The translations under genes and the position numbers were made by a program. This document shows, piece after piece, positions 16,022 to 23,577 of a DNA stretch of 54,398 nt (positions are counted from its first letter, which is position 1; each line of letters begins with the position of its first letter). Origin of the DNA: Clostridia bacterium (GTDB lineage: Bacteria; Bacillota; Clostridia; Oscillospirales; Acutalibacteraceae). The notes beneath the pieces were generated by a model. The model was not told where the DNA came from. It did no database searches and saw nothing but the letters and a program-made list of their open reading frames with translations. The DNA lies in NCBI GenBank assembly GCA_017440755.1, contig JAFSGP010000009.1, positions 1 to 54,398 of the forward strand, read 5' to 3'.

Positions 16022-16996
16022 ATGAAAAAATGGTTTATCTGGCTTCTCTGCGGGGTGCTGGCGATTAGCCTCACCGCTTGCGGAGGAGATAAGGACCCGT
16101 CTGCGGACGGGTCTGCCACCGGCAACGCCCAGCGTAAGATTGGTTTGGGCAGCATTCACACCCTGACTATGAAGGATACGTCCAACGCGATGCTGAAGGC
16201 TACCGCCGCGGCGGTGGTGCTGGACAAAAACGGGCGGATTGCCGACTGTAAGCTGGACGAGATTGCCTTTACCGTTACGCTGAAGGACGGGGTCGCCCAA
16301 CAGGTGGCGGACCTGACCAGCAAGATGGAAAAAGGGGACAGCTATATTCCCACCGCCGAGGAAATGGGCGGCGAAGGGGCGGGCACCGCCTCTTGGGAGG
16401 ACCAGGTGGAGAACTTCTGCGATTTCGCAGAGGGGAAAATGGCGGGCGACCTGAGCGGGCTTGCCACCACCGACGGCAAGAGCGATAAAATCGAAGGCTG
16501 TAACCTGATTGTCACCGATTTTATTCAGGCGGTGGTACGTGCCTGCGAGGAGGCGAAACCCGCCTCTATGGAGGCGGGCAACGACTTAGAGCTGGCGCTC
16601 ACCGCGGCAAAGGAGGAGGGCTCCTCCGCCGAGCCCAAGTTTGACATTGAAATGGCGGCGGTAACGCTGGACGAGGGCGAGCGCATTACCGGCTGTATGA
16701 CCGACACGCTGCAGGCAAAGCTCACCATGGCAGAGGGAATTTTCTCCACCGTGTCGGGAGGCATGGAAACCAAACGGCAGATGGGGGACGGCTATGGCAT
16801 GAAGGCCGCCTCCGCCATCAAGCGGGAGTGGTACGAGCAGGCAGATGCGTTCGACACCTTTGCGGTGGGCAAGACGGCGGCGGAATTGGCGGCCGCCAAG
16901 CTGAATGCAGAGGGCAAGACGGACGCCATTACCGGCTGTACGATTGCGGTTTCGGGCATGCTGAAAAACGTGGTTAAGGCCGCCCGACAGGACTAA
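16022..16996 (+). CDS. Lipoprotein with two FMN_bind-like repeats (PplA-like)
   Basis: A 324-residue lipoprotein: signal MKKWFIWLLCGVLAI, lipobox LTAC (Cys20). The mature part holds two related domains. Each starts with a long helix/strand segment and ends in Asp-x-Ile-x-Gly-Cys. Domain 2 ends DAITGCTIAVSG, which fits the covalent-FMN motif Dxx(S/T)G-A-(T) with Cys for Ala; Thr307 would carry FMN. Domain 1 has DKIEGCNLIV, with Asn161 in the Thr place, so it is probably not flavinylated. Two-domain flavinylated lipoproteins of this kind (Listeria PplA) serve extracellular electron transfer. The position directly before apbE supports the reading; the assignment is inferred. Confidence 0.65.
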   Translation: MKKWFIWLLCGVLAISLTACGGDKDPSADGSATGNAQRKIGLGSIHTLTMKDTSNAMLKATAAAVVLDKNGRIADCKLDEIAFTVTLKDGVAQQVADLTSKMEKGDSYIPTAEEMGGEGAGTASWEDQVENFCDFAEGKMAGDLSGLATTDGKSDKIEGCNLIVTDFIQAVVRACEEAKPASMEAGNDLELALTAAKEEGSSAEPKFDIEMAAVTLDEGERITGCMTDTLQAKLTMAEGIFSTVSGGMETKRQMGDGYGMKAASAIKREWYEQADAFDTFAVGKTAAELAAAKLNAEGKTDAITGCTIAVSGMLKNVVKAARQD

Positions 16997-17019
16997 ACAA
17001 ACGAAAAGAGGTGTATCCT

Positions 17020-18063
17020 ATGCACAGACGTCTGCTATGCGGCGTGTTGACCTTATGCTTGGTCTTTGGTGCGGTGGGGTGCGCCTCTTTTACTGCCGCC
17101 ACACCCCAAAAGGCGAGCTGGCTGGACGTGTTTGACACCGTCACCGGTCTGACGGTATACCGTATGGACGGGACGGATTTCTATGAGAAAGCGGAGCAGC
17201 TGCATCATCGCCTGATCGATTATCATCGGCTGTTTGATATTTATCACACCTACGAGGGCGTGAACAATCTTAAAACCGTCAATGACAACGCGGGCAAGGC
17301 GGTGGCGGTGGACCCGCTGATTTTGGATTTGTTGGAATATGGGCTATCTATGTACGAGCGCACCGACGGGCGGGTGAACATCCTGTTCGGCGCGGTGCTG
17401 ACCCGGTGGCACGCCTGCCGCACGGCGGCGCTGGCAGACCCGTCCGCTGCTCGTTTGCCGCAGGAGGCGGCTTTGCAGGAGGCGAACCGCCACACTGCCC
17501 CCTCCCTTTTGGAGATTGACCGCGGAGCGGGTACGGTGCGGCTTACCGACCCGCAGGCGTCCTTGGACGTGGGGGCGATTGCCAAGGGATATGCGGCAGA
17601 GCTGGCGGCGGCATATGCTGCTGAGGAGCTGGGATTCACTTCCGCCCTGCTTGACGTGGGCGGCAACCTGCGTGCCATAGGGGATAAGGGCGGTCAGCCC
17701 TTTTCCGTGGGGGTGAAAAATCCCGACGCCGATGCCGCCCGCCCCTATTTGCTGACAGTGGGGGTGGCCAACGGTGCCGCCGTGACCAGCGGCGACTATC
17801 AGCGGTATTTTGAGGTAGATGGGCGACGGTATGCCCACATCATCGACCCCGACACCCTGTATCCCGCCACCTACGTGCGGGCGGTGACGGTGCTGTGTCC
17901 CCACAGCGGTCTGGCGGACGCGCTGTCCACGGCGCTGTTTGTGATGCCTGTGGAGGAGGGAATGGCATTTTTGCAGACCGTGCCCGAGGCGGCGGCGGTG
18001 TGGGTGCTGGCGGACGGCAGCCTGCGGTATTCCCCCAATTTTGAATCGTATATCCTTGCGTGA
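17020..18063 (+). CDS. apbE: FAD:protein FMN transferase, lipoprotein
   Basis: A 347-residue ApbE-family enzyme that attaches FMN from FAD to Thr/Ser of extracytosolic domains such as RnfG, RnfD and the FMN_bind proteins here. The signal peptide ends in a lipobox (GAVGC, Cys21), so it is anchored outside the membrane. Family motifs: DVFDTV, LDVGAIAKGYA, LLDVGGNLRAIG, TSGDYQRYFEVDGRRYAHIIDP and ADALSTALFVM. The start was set at ATG 17020, with AAAAGAGG just upstream; GTG 17011 lies inside that ribosome site. Confidence 0.95.
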   Translation: MHRRLLCGVLTLCLVFGAVGCASFTAATPQKASWLDVFDTVTGLTVYRMDGTDFYEKAEQLHHRLIDYHRLFDIYHTYEGVNNLKTVNDNAGKAVAVDPLILDLLEYGLSMYERTDGRVNILFGAVLTRWHACRTAALADPSAARLPQEAALQEANRHTAPSLLEIDRGAGTVRLTDPQASLDVGAIAKGYAAELAAAYAAEELGFTSALLDVGGNLRAIGDKGGQPFSVGVKNPDADAARPYLLTVGVANGAAVTSGDYQRYFEVDGRRYAHIIDPDTLYPATYVRAVTVLCPHSGLADALSTALFVMPVEEGMAFLQTVPEAAAVWVLADGSLRYSPNFESYILA

Positions 18064-18078
18064 TTTCGGGAGGTTTTT

Positions 18079-18630
18079 ATGAGAACTCGCTCTTTTGAGC
18101 GTTGGCTGGCAGCACTGCTGATGCTGCTCTTTTCGGTGGGTCTGGTGGCGGTAACCTGCTTTTTGTATACCACTCTGCGCCGCCCCTATCTCACCTCTCA
18201 CCCCACCTCGGTGGCGGTGACGGGCGCGGCACCGCTGGCGGTGTCGGAGGAGCGTATGGCGGCGCACGGTGTGCTGTCCGCCGCCCATGCACTGGACGAC
18301 AGCGGCGCACCAAACGGCTTTGTGGTGGTGGCGGCGCGACAGGGGTACAAGTCGGTGATTCGGGTGCAGTGCACCTTTTCCGCCGACGGCAATACCTTGG
18401 CGGCGATGCGGGTGGTATCCCAGAACGAAACCGAGTATCTGGGAGAGCGTGTGGCAAGTGACAGCTTCGCCGCTCCCTTTGCGGGGCGGCTGTTGCCCGT
18501 CAAATTATGGACGGACGCGGCGATGGGGTCCCCCGTGGACGGGCTGACAGGCTCTACCATTTCCGCGCAGGCGGTGGTGGACGCGGTAAATAACGCCCAT
18601 CGGTTTATACAGGACTATCTGGCGGCATAG
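18079..18630 (+). CDS. Membrane-anchored FMN_bind protein (second RnfG-like)
   Basis: A 183-residue protein with one N-terminal transmembrane helix (LLMLLFSVGLVAVTCFLY) and a single extracytosolic FMN_bind domain. DGLTGSTIS gives Thr160 as the probable flavin site, with Ser for Ala in the motif. The domain order matches RnfG, but sequence identity to the rnfG in this operon is low. Position between apbE and the NusG-II gene suggests an electron carrier separate from the Rnf core. Confidence 0.85.
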   Translation: MRTRSFERWLAALLMLLFSVGLVAVTCFLYTTLRRPYLTSHPTSVAVTGAAPLAVSEERMAAHGVLSAAHALDDSGAPNGFVVVAARQGYKSVIRVQCTFSADGNTLAAMRVVSQNETEYLGERVASDSFAAPFAGRLLPVKLWTDAAMGSPVDGLTGSTISAQAVVDAVNNAHRFIQDYLAA

Positions 18631-18654
18631 CCGCCTTTACATAAGGTGACGTAT

Positions 18655-19023
18655 ATGAAAGCAAGTCGTAAAAACGGAGATGTGTGGCTGATAGCGGGGG
18701 TGGTAGCCGTCGCTTTGTTGCTGTTCGCCGTTTTATGGCTGTTGGCGGAACGGGGGACGGCGGTTGCCGTCACGGTGGACGGCAAGCCCTATGCCACCTA
18801 CCCCTTGTCACAAAACACCGAGGTGAAAATCGCAGGGGTGGACGGCGGCAGCTGTACCCTGGTCATTGCGGACGGGCAGGCCACCGTCGTGGCCGCTACC
18901 TGTCCCGACGGCATCTGCGTGCGCCATCGGGCGGTGTCCCGCGGGGGCGAAACCATCGTGTGCCTGCCCAATCGGGTGGTGGTTACGGTGGTGGGCGCGC
19001 CCGCCGTGGACGGGGAGGTGTGA
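18655..19023 (+). CDS. NusG domain II-containing membrane protein (EetA-like)
   Basis: A 122-residue protein with one transmembrane helix (VWLIAGVVAVALLLFAVLWLL) and a NusG domain II: VTVDGKPYATYPLSQNTEV, then VVAATCPDGICVRHRAVS and TIVCLPNRVVV. The two Cys in CPDGIC and the LPNR motif are typical. Such proteins occur with ApbE, FMN_bind and Gx-transporter proteins; EetA of the Listeria electron-transfer locus is of this type. The role is not established. ATG 18655 is preferred over GTG 18646, which overlaps the ribosome site. Confidence 0.85.
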   Translation: MKASRKNGDVWLIAGVVAVALLLFAVLWLLAERGTAVAVTVDGKPYATYPLSQNTEVKIAGVDGGSCTLVIADGQATVVAATCPDGICVRHRAVSRGGETIVCLPNRVVVTVVGAPAVDGEV

Positions 19024-19026
19024 CGA

Positions 19027-19512
19027 ATGAAACGGAAAACCGCACTGTACGGTCTGCTGGTGGCTTTGGCATTTATTTTTAGTTATATTGAGGTGCTGGT
19101 GCCCATTCCCGTGGGTATCCCCGGGGTCAAATTGGGGCTTGCCAACGGAGTGACGTTGGTGACGCTGTACCTATTGCGCCCCGTGGACGCGGCGGCGATT
19201 GCCTGCCTGCGTATCCTGTTGGCGGGATTTACCTTCGGCTCTCCTGTGAGTATGCTATACAGCCTGTGCGGCGGCCTGCTCAGCTTACTCGTCATGTGGC
19301 TGTGCCGCCGCAGCCACCGCTTTTCGGTGGTGGGTGTCTCGGTGGCGGGCGGTGTCGCCCACAACGTGGGACAGCTTCTCTTGGCGGCGGCGCTTTTGTC
19401 CGCCTCGGTGGTGTGGTACGCCCCCGTTCTGCTGCTGACGGGCACGTTGACAGGCGCCCTCATTGGGCTATTGTGCCGCTCCCTGTTACCCCGCTTGGAA
19501 AAAATGAGATAA
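19027..19512 (+). CDS. Gx transporter family / heptaprenyl diphosphate synthase component I-like (EetB-like)
   Basis: A 161-residue membrane protein with five to six helices and family motifs GVKLGLANGVTLVTLY, ILLAGFTFGSPVSMLYSLCGGLLSLL and GVAHNVGQLL. The fold is S-component-like. It is commonly found next to NusG-II proteins and ApbE in Firmicutes; EetB in Listeria is similar. It begins 3 bases after the previous stop and ends the long run that starts at rnfC. Substrate unknown. Confidence 0.85.
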   Translation: MKRKTALYGLLVALAFIFSYIEVLVPIPVGIPGVKLGLANGVTLVTLYLLRPVDAAAIACLRILLAGFTFGSPVSMLYSLCGGLLSLLVMWLCRRSHRFSVVGVSVAGGVAHNVGQLLLAAALLSASVVWYAPVLLLTGTLTGALIGLLCRSLLPRLEKMR

Positions 19513-19515
19513 CTC

Positions 19516-19544
19516 TTGAAAATCCTATTTTCCTGTGCTATACT
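19516..19544 (+). promoter_or_regulatory. serS promoter with extended -10
   Basis: TTGAAA (19516-19521), 17 bases, TGC then TATACT (19539-19544). The leader is only about 30 bases, too short for a T-box. Confidence 0.8.
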
Positions 19545-19579
19545 GGTACATTATAACAAGGCGGAAGGATTGTCGTATT

Positions 19580-20875
19580 ATGCTGGACATCAAATTCATT
19601 CGGGAAAACCCCGAATTAGTCAAAGAGAATATTCGTAAGAAATTCAAGGACGCCAAGCTGCCCTTGGTGGACGAGGTCATCGAGCTGGACCAGAAAAAGC
19701 GGGAGGTCAACACCCGCGCCAACGATCTGCGCGCCAACCGCAACAAGGTGTCGAAGGAAATCGGCGGTCTGATGGCCAAGGGTCTGCGCGAGGAGGCGGA
19801 GGCGAAGAAACAGCTGGTTTCTCAGCAGGCGGCGGAGCTGGCGGACTTAGAGGCGCAGGAGACCGAGCTGGCGGCGGCGCTGAATGAGCGCATGATGAAG
19901 ATCCCCAACATCATCGACCCCTCCGTGCCCATCGGCAAGAACGACGAGGAGAACGTAGAGGTACAGCAGTACGGCGAAAAGACCGTGCCCACCTTTGAGA
20001 TTCCCTACCACACCGACATCATGGCCGCCTTTGCGGGCATTGACAAGGCGGCGGCGGGCAAGGTAGCAGGCGAGGGCTTCTACTACCTGATGGGGGATAT
20101 CGCCCGCTTGCACTCGGCGGTGCTGTCCTACGCCCGCGACTTTATGATTGACAAGGGCTTCACCTATTGCATTCCGCCCTTTATGATTCGCTCTAACGTG
20201 GTGACCGGCGTGATGAGCTTCGAAGAGATGGACGCCATGATGTACAAGATTGAGGGGGAAGACCTCTACCTCATCGGTACCAGCGAGCACTCCATGATTG
20301 GCAAATTCATCGACACCATCACCAATGAGGCAGAGCTGCCCCTGACCCTCACCAGCTATTCCCCCTGCTTCCGCAAGGAAAAGGGCGCTCACGGCATCGA
20401 GGAGCGTGGCATCTACCGCATCCACCAGTTCGAGAAGCAGGAGATGATCGTCATCTGCCGTCCCGAGGAGAGCATGGACTGGTTTAACAAGATGTGGAGC
20501 TACTCCGTGGAGCTGTTCCGTTCGCTGGATATCCCCGTGCGTACTCTGGAGTGCTGTTCGGGTGACCTGGCGGACCTGAAGGTGAAATCCTACGACGTGG
20601 AGGCTTGGTCTCCCAAGCAGCAGAAGTATTTCGAGGTCTGCTCCTGCTCCAACCTGGGCGACGCCCAGGCGCGCCGTCTGGGTATCCGCGTGAAGGGCGC
20701 CGACGGGCAGAAGTATCTGGCCCACACCCTCAACAACACGGTGGTGGCACCCCCCCGTATGCTGATCGCCCTGTTAGAGAACAATCTGGATTTCGACGGC
20801 GAGAAGTACAGCCTGCGCATCCCCGAGGCACTGCGCCCCTATATGGGCGGCAAGGCCGTTATCGAGCAGAAATAA
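19580..20875 (+). CDS. serS: Serine--tRNA ligase
   Basis: The 431-residue enzyme charges tRNA-Ser. The N-terminal long helical arm (about residues 25-105) binds the tRNA. The catalytic domain has motif 2 (FRKEKGAHGIEERGIYRIHQF) and motif 3 in the form LNNTVVAPPRMLIALLENN. In the common bacterial form motif 3 reads NGSGLAVGR; the NNTxxA-x-PR variant is shared by other clostridial enzymes. The end EALRPYMGG is typical. ATG 19580 follows GCGGAAGG. Confidence 0.96.
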   Translation: MLDIKFIRENPELVKENIRKKFKDAKLPLVDEVIELDQKKREVNTRANDLRANRNKVSKEIGGLMAKGLREEAEAKKQLVSQQAAELADLEAQETELAAALNERMMKIPNIIDPSVPIGKNDEENVEVQQYGEKTVPTFEIPYHTDIMAAFAGIDKAAAGKVAGEGFYYLMGDIARLHSAVLSYARDFMIDKGFTYCIPPFMIRSNVVTGVMSFEEMDAMMYKIEGEDLYLIGTSEHSMIGKFIDTITNEAELPLTLTSYSPCFRKEKGAHGIEERGIYRIHQFEKQEMIVICRPEESMDWFNKMWSYSVELFRSLDIPVRTLECCSGDLADLKVKSYDVEAWSPKQQKYFEVCSCSNLGDAQARRLGIRVKGADGQKYLAHTLNNTVVAPPRMLIALLENNLDFDGEKYSLRIPEALRPYMGGKAVIEQK

Positions 20876-20888
20876 CAGAACAAAAAAA

Positions 20889-20913
20889 CACCCGACGTCG
20901 TCGGGTGTTTTTT
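20889..20913. terminator. Intrinsic terminator between serS and the ABC exporter
   Basis: CACCCGAC-GTC-GTCGGGTG stem flanked by A7 on the left and T6 on the right; it can act for both convergent transcripts. Confidence 0.9.
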
Positions 20914-20922
20914 ATTGCCGAT

Positions 20923-21654
20923 TCACTGCTTTTTCATCTGCCGCAAGAAGCATAGGACAGCCAGCCCCAGCAGAACGGCGGCATAGCCCAGTACCCACCA
21001 CAGATGGGGAAAGATTCCGCCGAAATCCCCTGCCAGTGCCGCCCGTTCCATGTCGACGGCGTGGACAAAGGGGAGGGCATAGGCAATCCTCTTAAATGTA
21101 CCGCCCACCAGATTGAGATCGAACCAAACTCCGGATAACCAGGCGGAGAGGTTGGTAAGCAACGCTCCGCAGATACCGCCCACCTGCTTGTCGGTGAATA
21201 CACTGCCGCAAAGCAGCCCTAAGGAAATATAGAGGAGAGAAACAGGGAGAATGCACACCACGGCGGACAGAATGTGGACGGTAACGGGTAAACCGAGAAA
21301 CACGGCGGCAACGTAGCAGATAAGGCATTGCGCCACCGATATAGGCAGGATAGGCAAGGTGTATCCGAGAATGAAGTCCATCGGTGTCATCGGCGTGGTG
21401 TACAGCCTCTGCAACAGCGAACTGCCTCTGTCTTTGGCAATAATGGTGGCGGAGAACAGCGTCATAAACGCCAGTCCGAAAACCGTAACCCCCGGCGTCA
21501 GGTGCTGTATCTCAAACAGAGCTACGGGGATGTTTGCTTGTATGGCGCTGAGCAGTAAGATCAACACGAGGGGAAAACCAAGCCCGAAGAAAAGATTGAG
21601 GGGGTCCCGCAGGATTTCTTTTGCGTTTCTGTTTGCAAAGGTCAGGGTTCTCAT
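20923..21654 (-). CDS. ABC-2 type exporter permease
   Basis: A 243-residue membrane protein with six hydrophobic segments. The start MRTLTFANRNAKEILRDPLN is the usual cytoplasmic lead of ABC-2 permeases, followed by helix 1 (LFFGLGFPLVLILLL). The stretch DRGSSLLQRLYTTPMTPMDFILG before helix 3 is the family's coupling region. It overlaps the ATPase gene by 4 bases. Substrate unknown; drug or peptide export is common for such TetR-linked pairs. Confidence 0.88.
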   Translation of the reverse strand: MRTLTFANRNAKEILRDPLNLFFGLGFPLVLILLLSAIQANIPVALFEIQHLTPGVTVFGLAFMTLFSATIIAKDRGSSLLQRLYTTPMTPMDFILGYTLPILPISVAQCLICYVAAVFLGLPVTVHILSAVVCILPVSLLYISLGLLCGSVFTDKQVGGICGALLTNLSAWLSGVWFDLNLVGGTFKRIAYALPFVHAVDMERAALAGDFGGIFPHLWWVLGYAAVLLGLAVLCFLRQMKKQ

Positions 21655-22379
21655 TTTGCCACCCCCTTAACAATATGAATAAACGCTTGCTCAAAGGTGT
21701 CTGCACCCGCTGTTTCCTTGATTTTATCCGCTGTATCGCAGATAAGCAGTCTGCCGTCCTTCATAATGGCGATGCGGTCGGACAGCGCCTCGGCTTCTTC
21801 CATATAATGGGTGGTCAGAATAATTGTGACGGTGCCCTTGAGGGACCGTATCAGATCCCACAGATCGCTGCGGGCAAGCACGTCGAGCCCCAGAGTCGGC
21901 TCGTCAAGGAAAAGAATTTCCGGTTCTCCAATAAGCGCCATAGCAATGCTTAGGCGGCGTTGCCAGCCGCCCGAAAGCTTGCCTGCTTTTTTCTTTATTA
22001 CCGTTTCCAAACCCAGCAGTTCGGTCAGCTCTGCGATTTTTTCGGCTTGCTTTTCTTTTGTAAATCCGTAAACGCCACCCATCAATCGGAGATTTTCCTC
22101 AACAGATAGTCCGAGCGCAACTGCCGTTTCTTGCGGAGATACGGCGATGATGGATTTCACGGCGGCAGCATCTTTGCAAATACTTTTACCGTGTAAAAAA
22201 GCATCGCCGCTTGTGGGGCGGGTGAGGCAGGACAGCATTTTGATGGTGGTGGTTTTGCCTGCCCCGTTGACGCCTAACAGGGAGAAAAGTTCTCCGCGGC
22301 GAACGGACAGGTTGAGACTGTCTACCGCCACCGTGTCTTTATATACTTTCGTCAGATTTTCTGTGCGGATTGCATCCAT
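21651..22379 (-). CDS. ABC exporter ATP-binding protein
   Basis: A 242-residue ATPase with Walker A GVNGAGKTT, Q-loop SPQET, signature LSGGWQRRL, Walker B ILFLDEP and the H-loop TTHYMEEAE. The starting Met at 22379 was preferred because GGAG lies 8 bases upstream; two other in-frame starts (22385, 22388) overlap the end of the regulator gene. It works with the permease that follows. Confidence 0.92.
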   Translation of the reverse strand: MDAIRTENLTKVYKDTVAVDSLNLSVRRGELFSLLGVNGAGKTTTIKMLSCLTRPTSGDAFLHGKSICKDAAAVKSIIAVSPQETAVALGLSVEENLRLMGGVYGFTKEKQAEKIAELTELLGLETVIKKKAGKLSGGWQRRLSIAMALIGEPEILFLDEPTLGLDVLARSDLWDLIRSLKGTVTIILTTHYMEEAEALSDRIAIMKDGRLLICDTADKIKETAGADTFEQAFIHIVKGVAK

Positions 22380-22384
22380 ACCCA

Positions 22385-22945
22385 TCACTCCATTCCGTAT
22401 TGTTTACGCATTCCCAGATAGGCATCGGACAGCAAACGGCTTATCAGATCCCAATCGAGATTCAAAAAATCGGTTGCAACCATCGTTGCAAGACCGTGAA
22501 CATACACCCACATACCAAGGTGGAACATTCTGGCATCCTCTCGGCTAAGTCCCGTATAGTTTTGCACAAAGGATTCCATTTCATCCCCAAAGCTAACCGC
22601 CTCGGGTACCGCCTCGTTGGTGCGGTCGCGCATATACAGGAGTTTGAATAGCTCCTTTTCCTCTTTGGCAAAACGAATGTAGGCGATACCGCTGGCCTTA
22701 TAGGCGGGGAATTCCCCCTTTTCCGTTTCCTGTCGGATGTATTCGCCGCACAATGTCTCCGCCTCTTTGACAACGGCAAGGCGCAGCTCTTCCATTGTCT
22801 CAAAGTTGGAGAACACCGGCTGGGTGGAGCAGTTTAGTGCCGCAGCCACCGTTCTGGCATTAAGGGTTTGCGCACCGCTGTTCCGTACAATGGCAACGGC
22901 GGCGTTTAAGATATCTTCTTTTGTTATTTTTACTTTAGGCGGCAT
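22385..22945 (-). CDS. TetR/AcrR-family regulator
   Basis: A 186-residue regulator with an N-terminal helix-turn-helix (TKEDILNAAVAIVRNSGAQ, then ARTVAAALNCSTQPVFSNF) and a helical ligand domain containing FHLGMWVYVHGLATM, similar to the WHG-type TetR C-terminal domain. GGAGGT precedes ATG 22945. It heads the operon with the exporter, so it probably represses it in the absence of ligand. The GC content of these three genes is lower than that of their neighbours. Confidence 0.9.
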   Translation of the reverse strand: MPPKVKITKEDILNAAVAIVRNSGAQTLNARTVAAALNCSTQPVFSNFETMEELRLAVVKEAETLCGEYIRQETEKGEFPAYKASGIAYIRFAKEEKELFKLLYMRDRTNEAVPEAVSFGDEMESFVQNYTGLSREDARMFHLGMWVYVHGLATMVATDFLNLDWDLISRLLSDAYLGMRKQYGME

Positions 22946-22987
22946 ACCGCACCTCCGTAGCATAGCTATTGTTATATATCAATTGTT

Positions 22988-23016
22988 ATCTTATCGCGGT
23001 ATGTAGAAAAAGTCAA
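22988..23016 (-). promoter_or_regulatory. Promoter and direct repeats before the TetR/exporter operon
   Basis: Minus strand TTGACT (23016-23011), 17 bases, TAAGAT (22993-22988). Two copies of ATTGTTAT (plus-strand 22968-22975 and 22982-22989), 14 bases apart, overlap the -10 and start region and could be the TetR operator. Confidence 0.65.
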
Positions 23017-23032
23017 GTATTTTTGCAAAAAC

Positions 23033-23063
23033 AAGGCAGTATGGTAATGCACCATACTGCCTT
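23033..23063 (-). terminator. Intrinsic terminator after bioY
   Basis: Perfect 13-base stem (AAGGCAGTATGGT / ACCATACTGCCTT) with a five-base loop; on the minus strand it is followed by GTTTTTG. Confidence 0.8.
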
Positions 23064-23067
23064 AGGT

Positions 23068-23577
23068 TTAGGGTATATGTCGCCGCAGGGCGGGGATGAG
23101 CAGAGAGGTGACGGCGATTTTCACCCCGTCGGCGGGGAGAAAGGGCAGCACACAGGTGAAAAGCGCGCCACCGAGCGTGCCGTGGGTCTGCACCATATAC
23201 CACACGGTGCCGACGGTGTACATCGCCGCCGTGCCGACAAGAAAAGCCAGCGGCAGAGCGAACCGTCCCCTGCGTTCGGCGAGCAATCCTGCCAACAGAG
23301 CACAGGGCAGATACCCCCACAGATAGCCGCCGGTCAGCCCGACCAGCGGCCCCGCACCGCCGCTAAAGCCGGCGAAAATCGGTACGCCGACCGCGCCCAG
23401 CGCCAGATACAGCCCAACCGCGGCGGGACCACCCTTGGGTCCCAGTGTGCCGGCGGCAAGATAGACACCCAAGGTGGCGAGGGTAATCGGTACGGGTCCC
23501 ATAGGGATTGCCCACGGGGACAGCACGCACAGCACCGCCGCCATCAGGGCTACAAGCAGGTTGCGTCGCAGGTTCAT
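23068..23577 (-). CDS. bioY: BioY-family biotin transporter substrate-binding subunit
   Basis: A 169-residue membrane protein with about six helices. The family pattern is clear: PWAIPMGPVPITLATLGVYLAAGTLGPKGG near residues 21-50, then FAGFSGGAGPLVGLTGGYLWGY. It binds biotin and works with an ECF energy-coupling module, which is not in this window. Its start overlaps the end of birA by 4 bases, so both are translated together. Confidence 0.95.
   Translation of the reverse strand: MNLRRNLLVALMAAVLCVLSPWAIPMGPVPITLATLGVYLAAGTLGPKGGPAAVGLYLALGAVGVPIFAGFSGGAGPLVGLTGGYLWGYLPCALLAGLLAERRGRFALPLAFLVGTAAMYTVGTVWYMVQTHGTLGGALFTCVLPFLPADGVKIAVTSLLIPALRRHIP

Noticed and set aside
19513..19579. T-box leader before serS
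   Set aside because: Only about 65 bases lie between the genes and the promoter takes up half; there is no room for a T-box.
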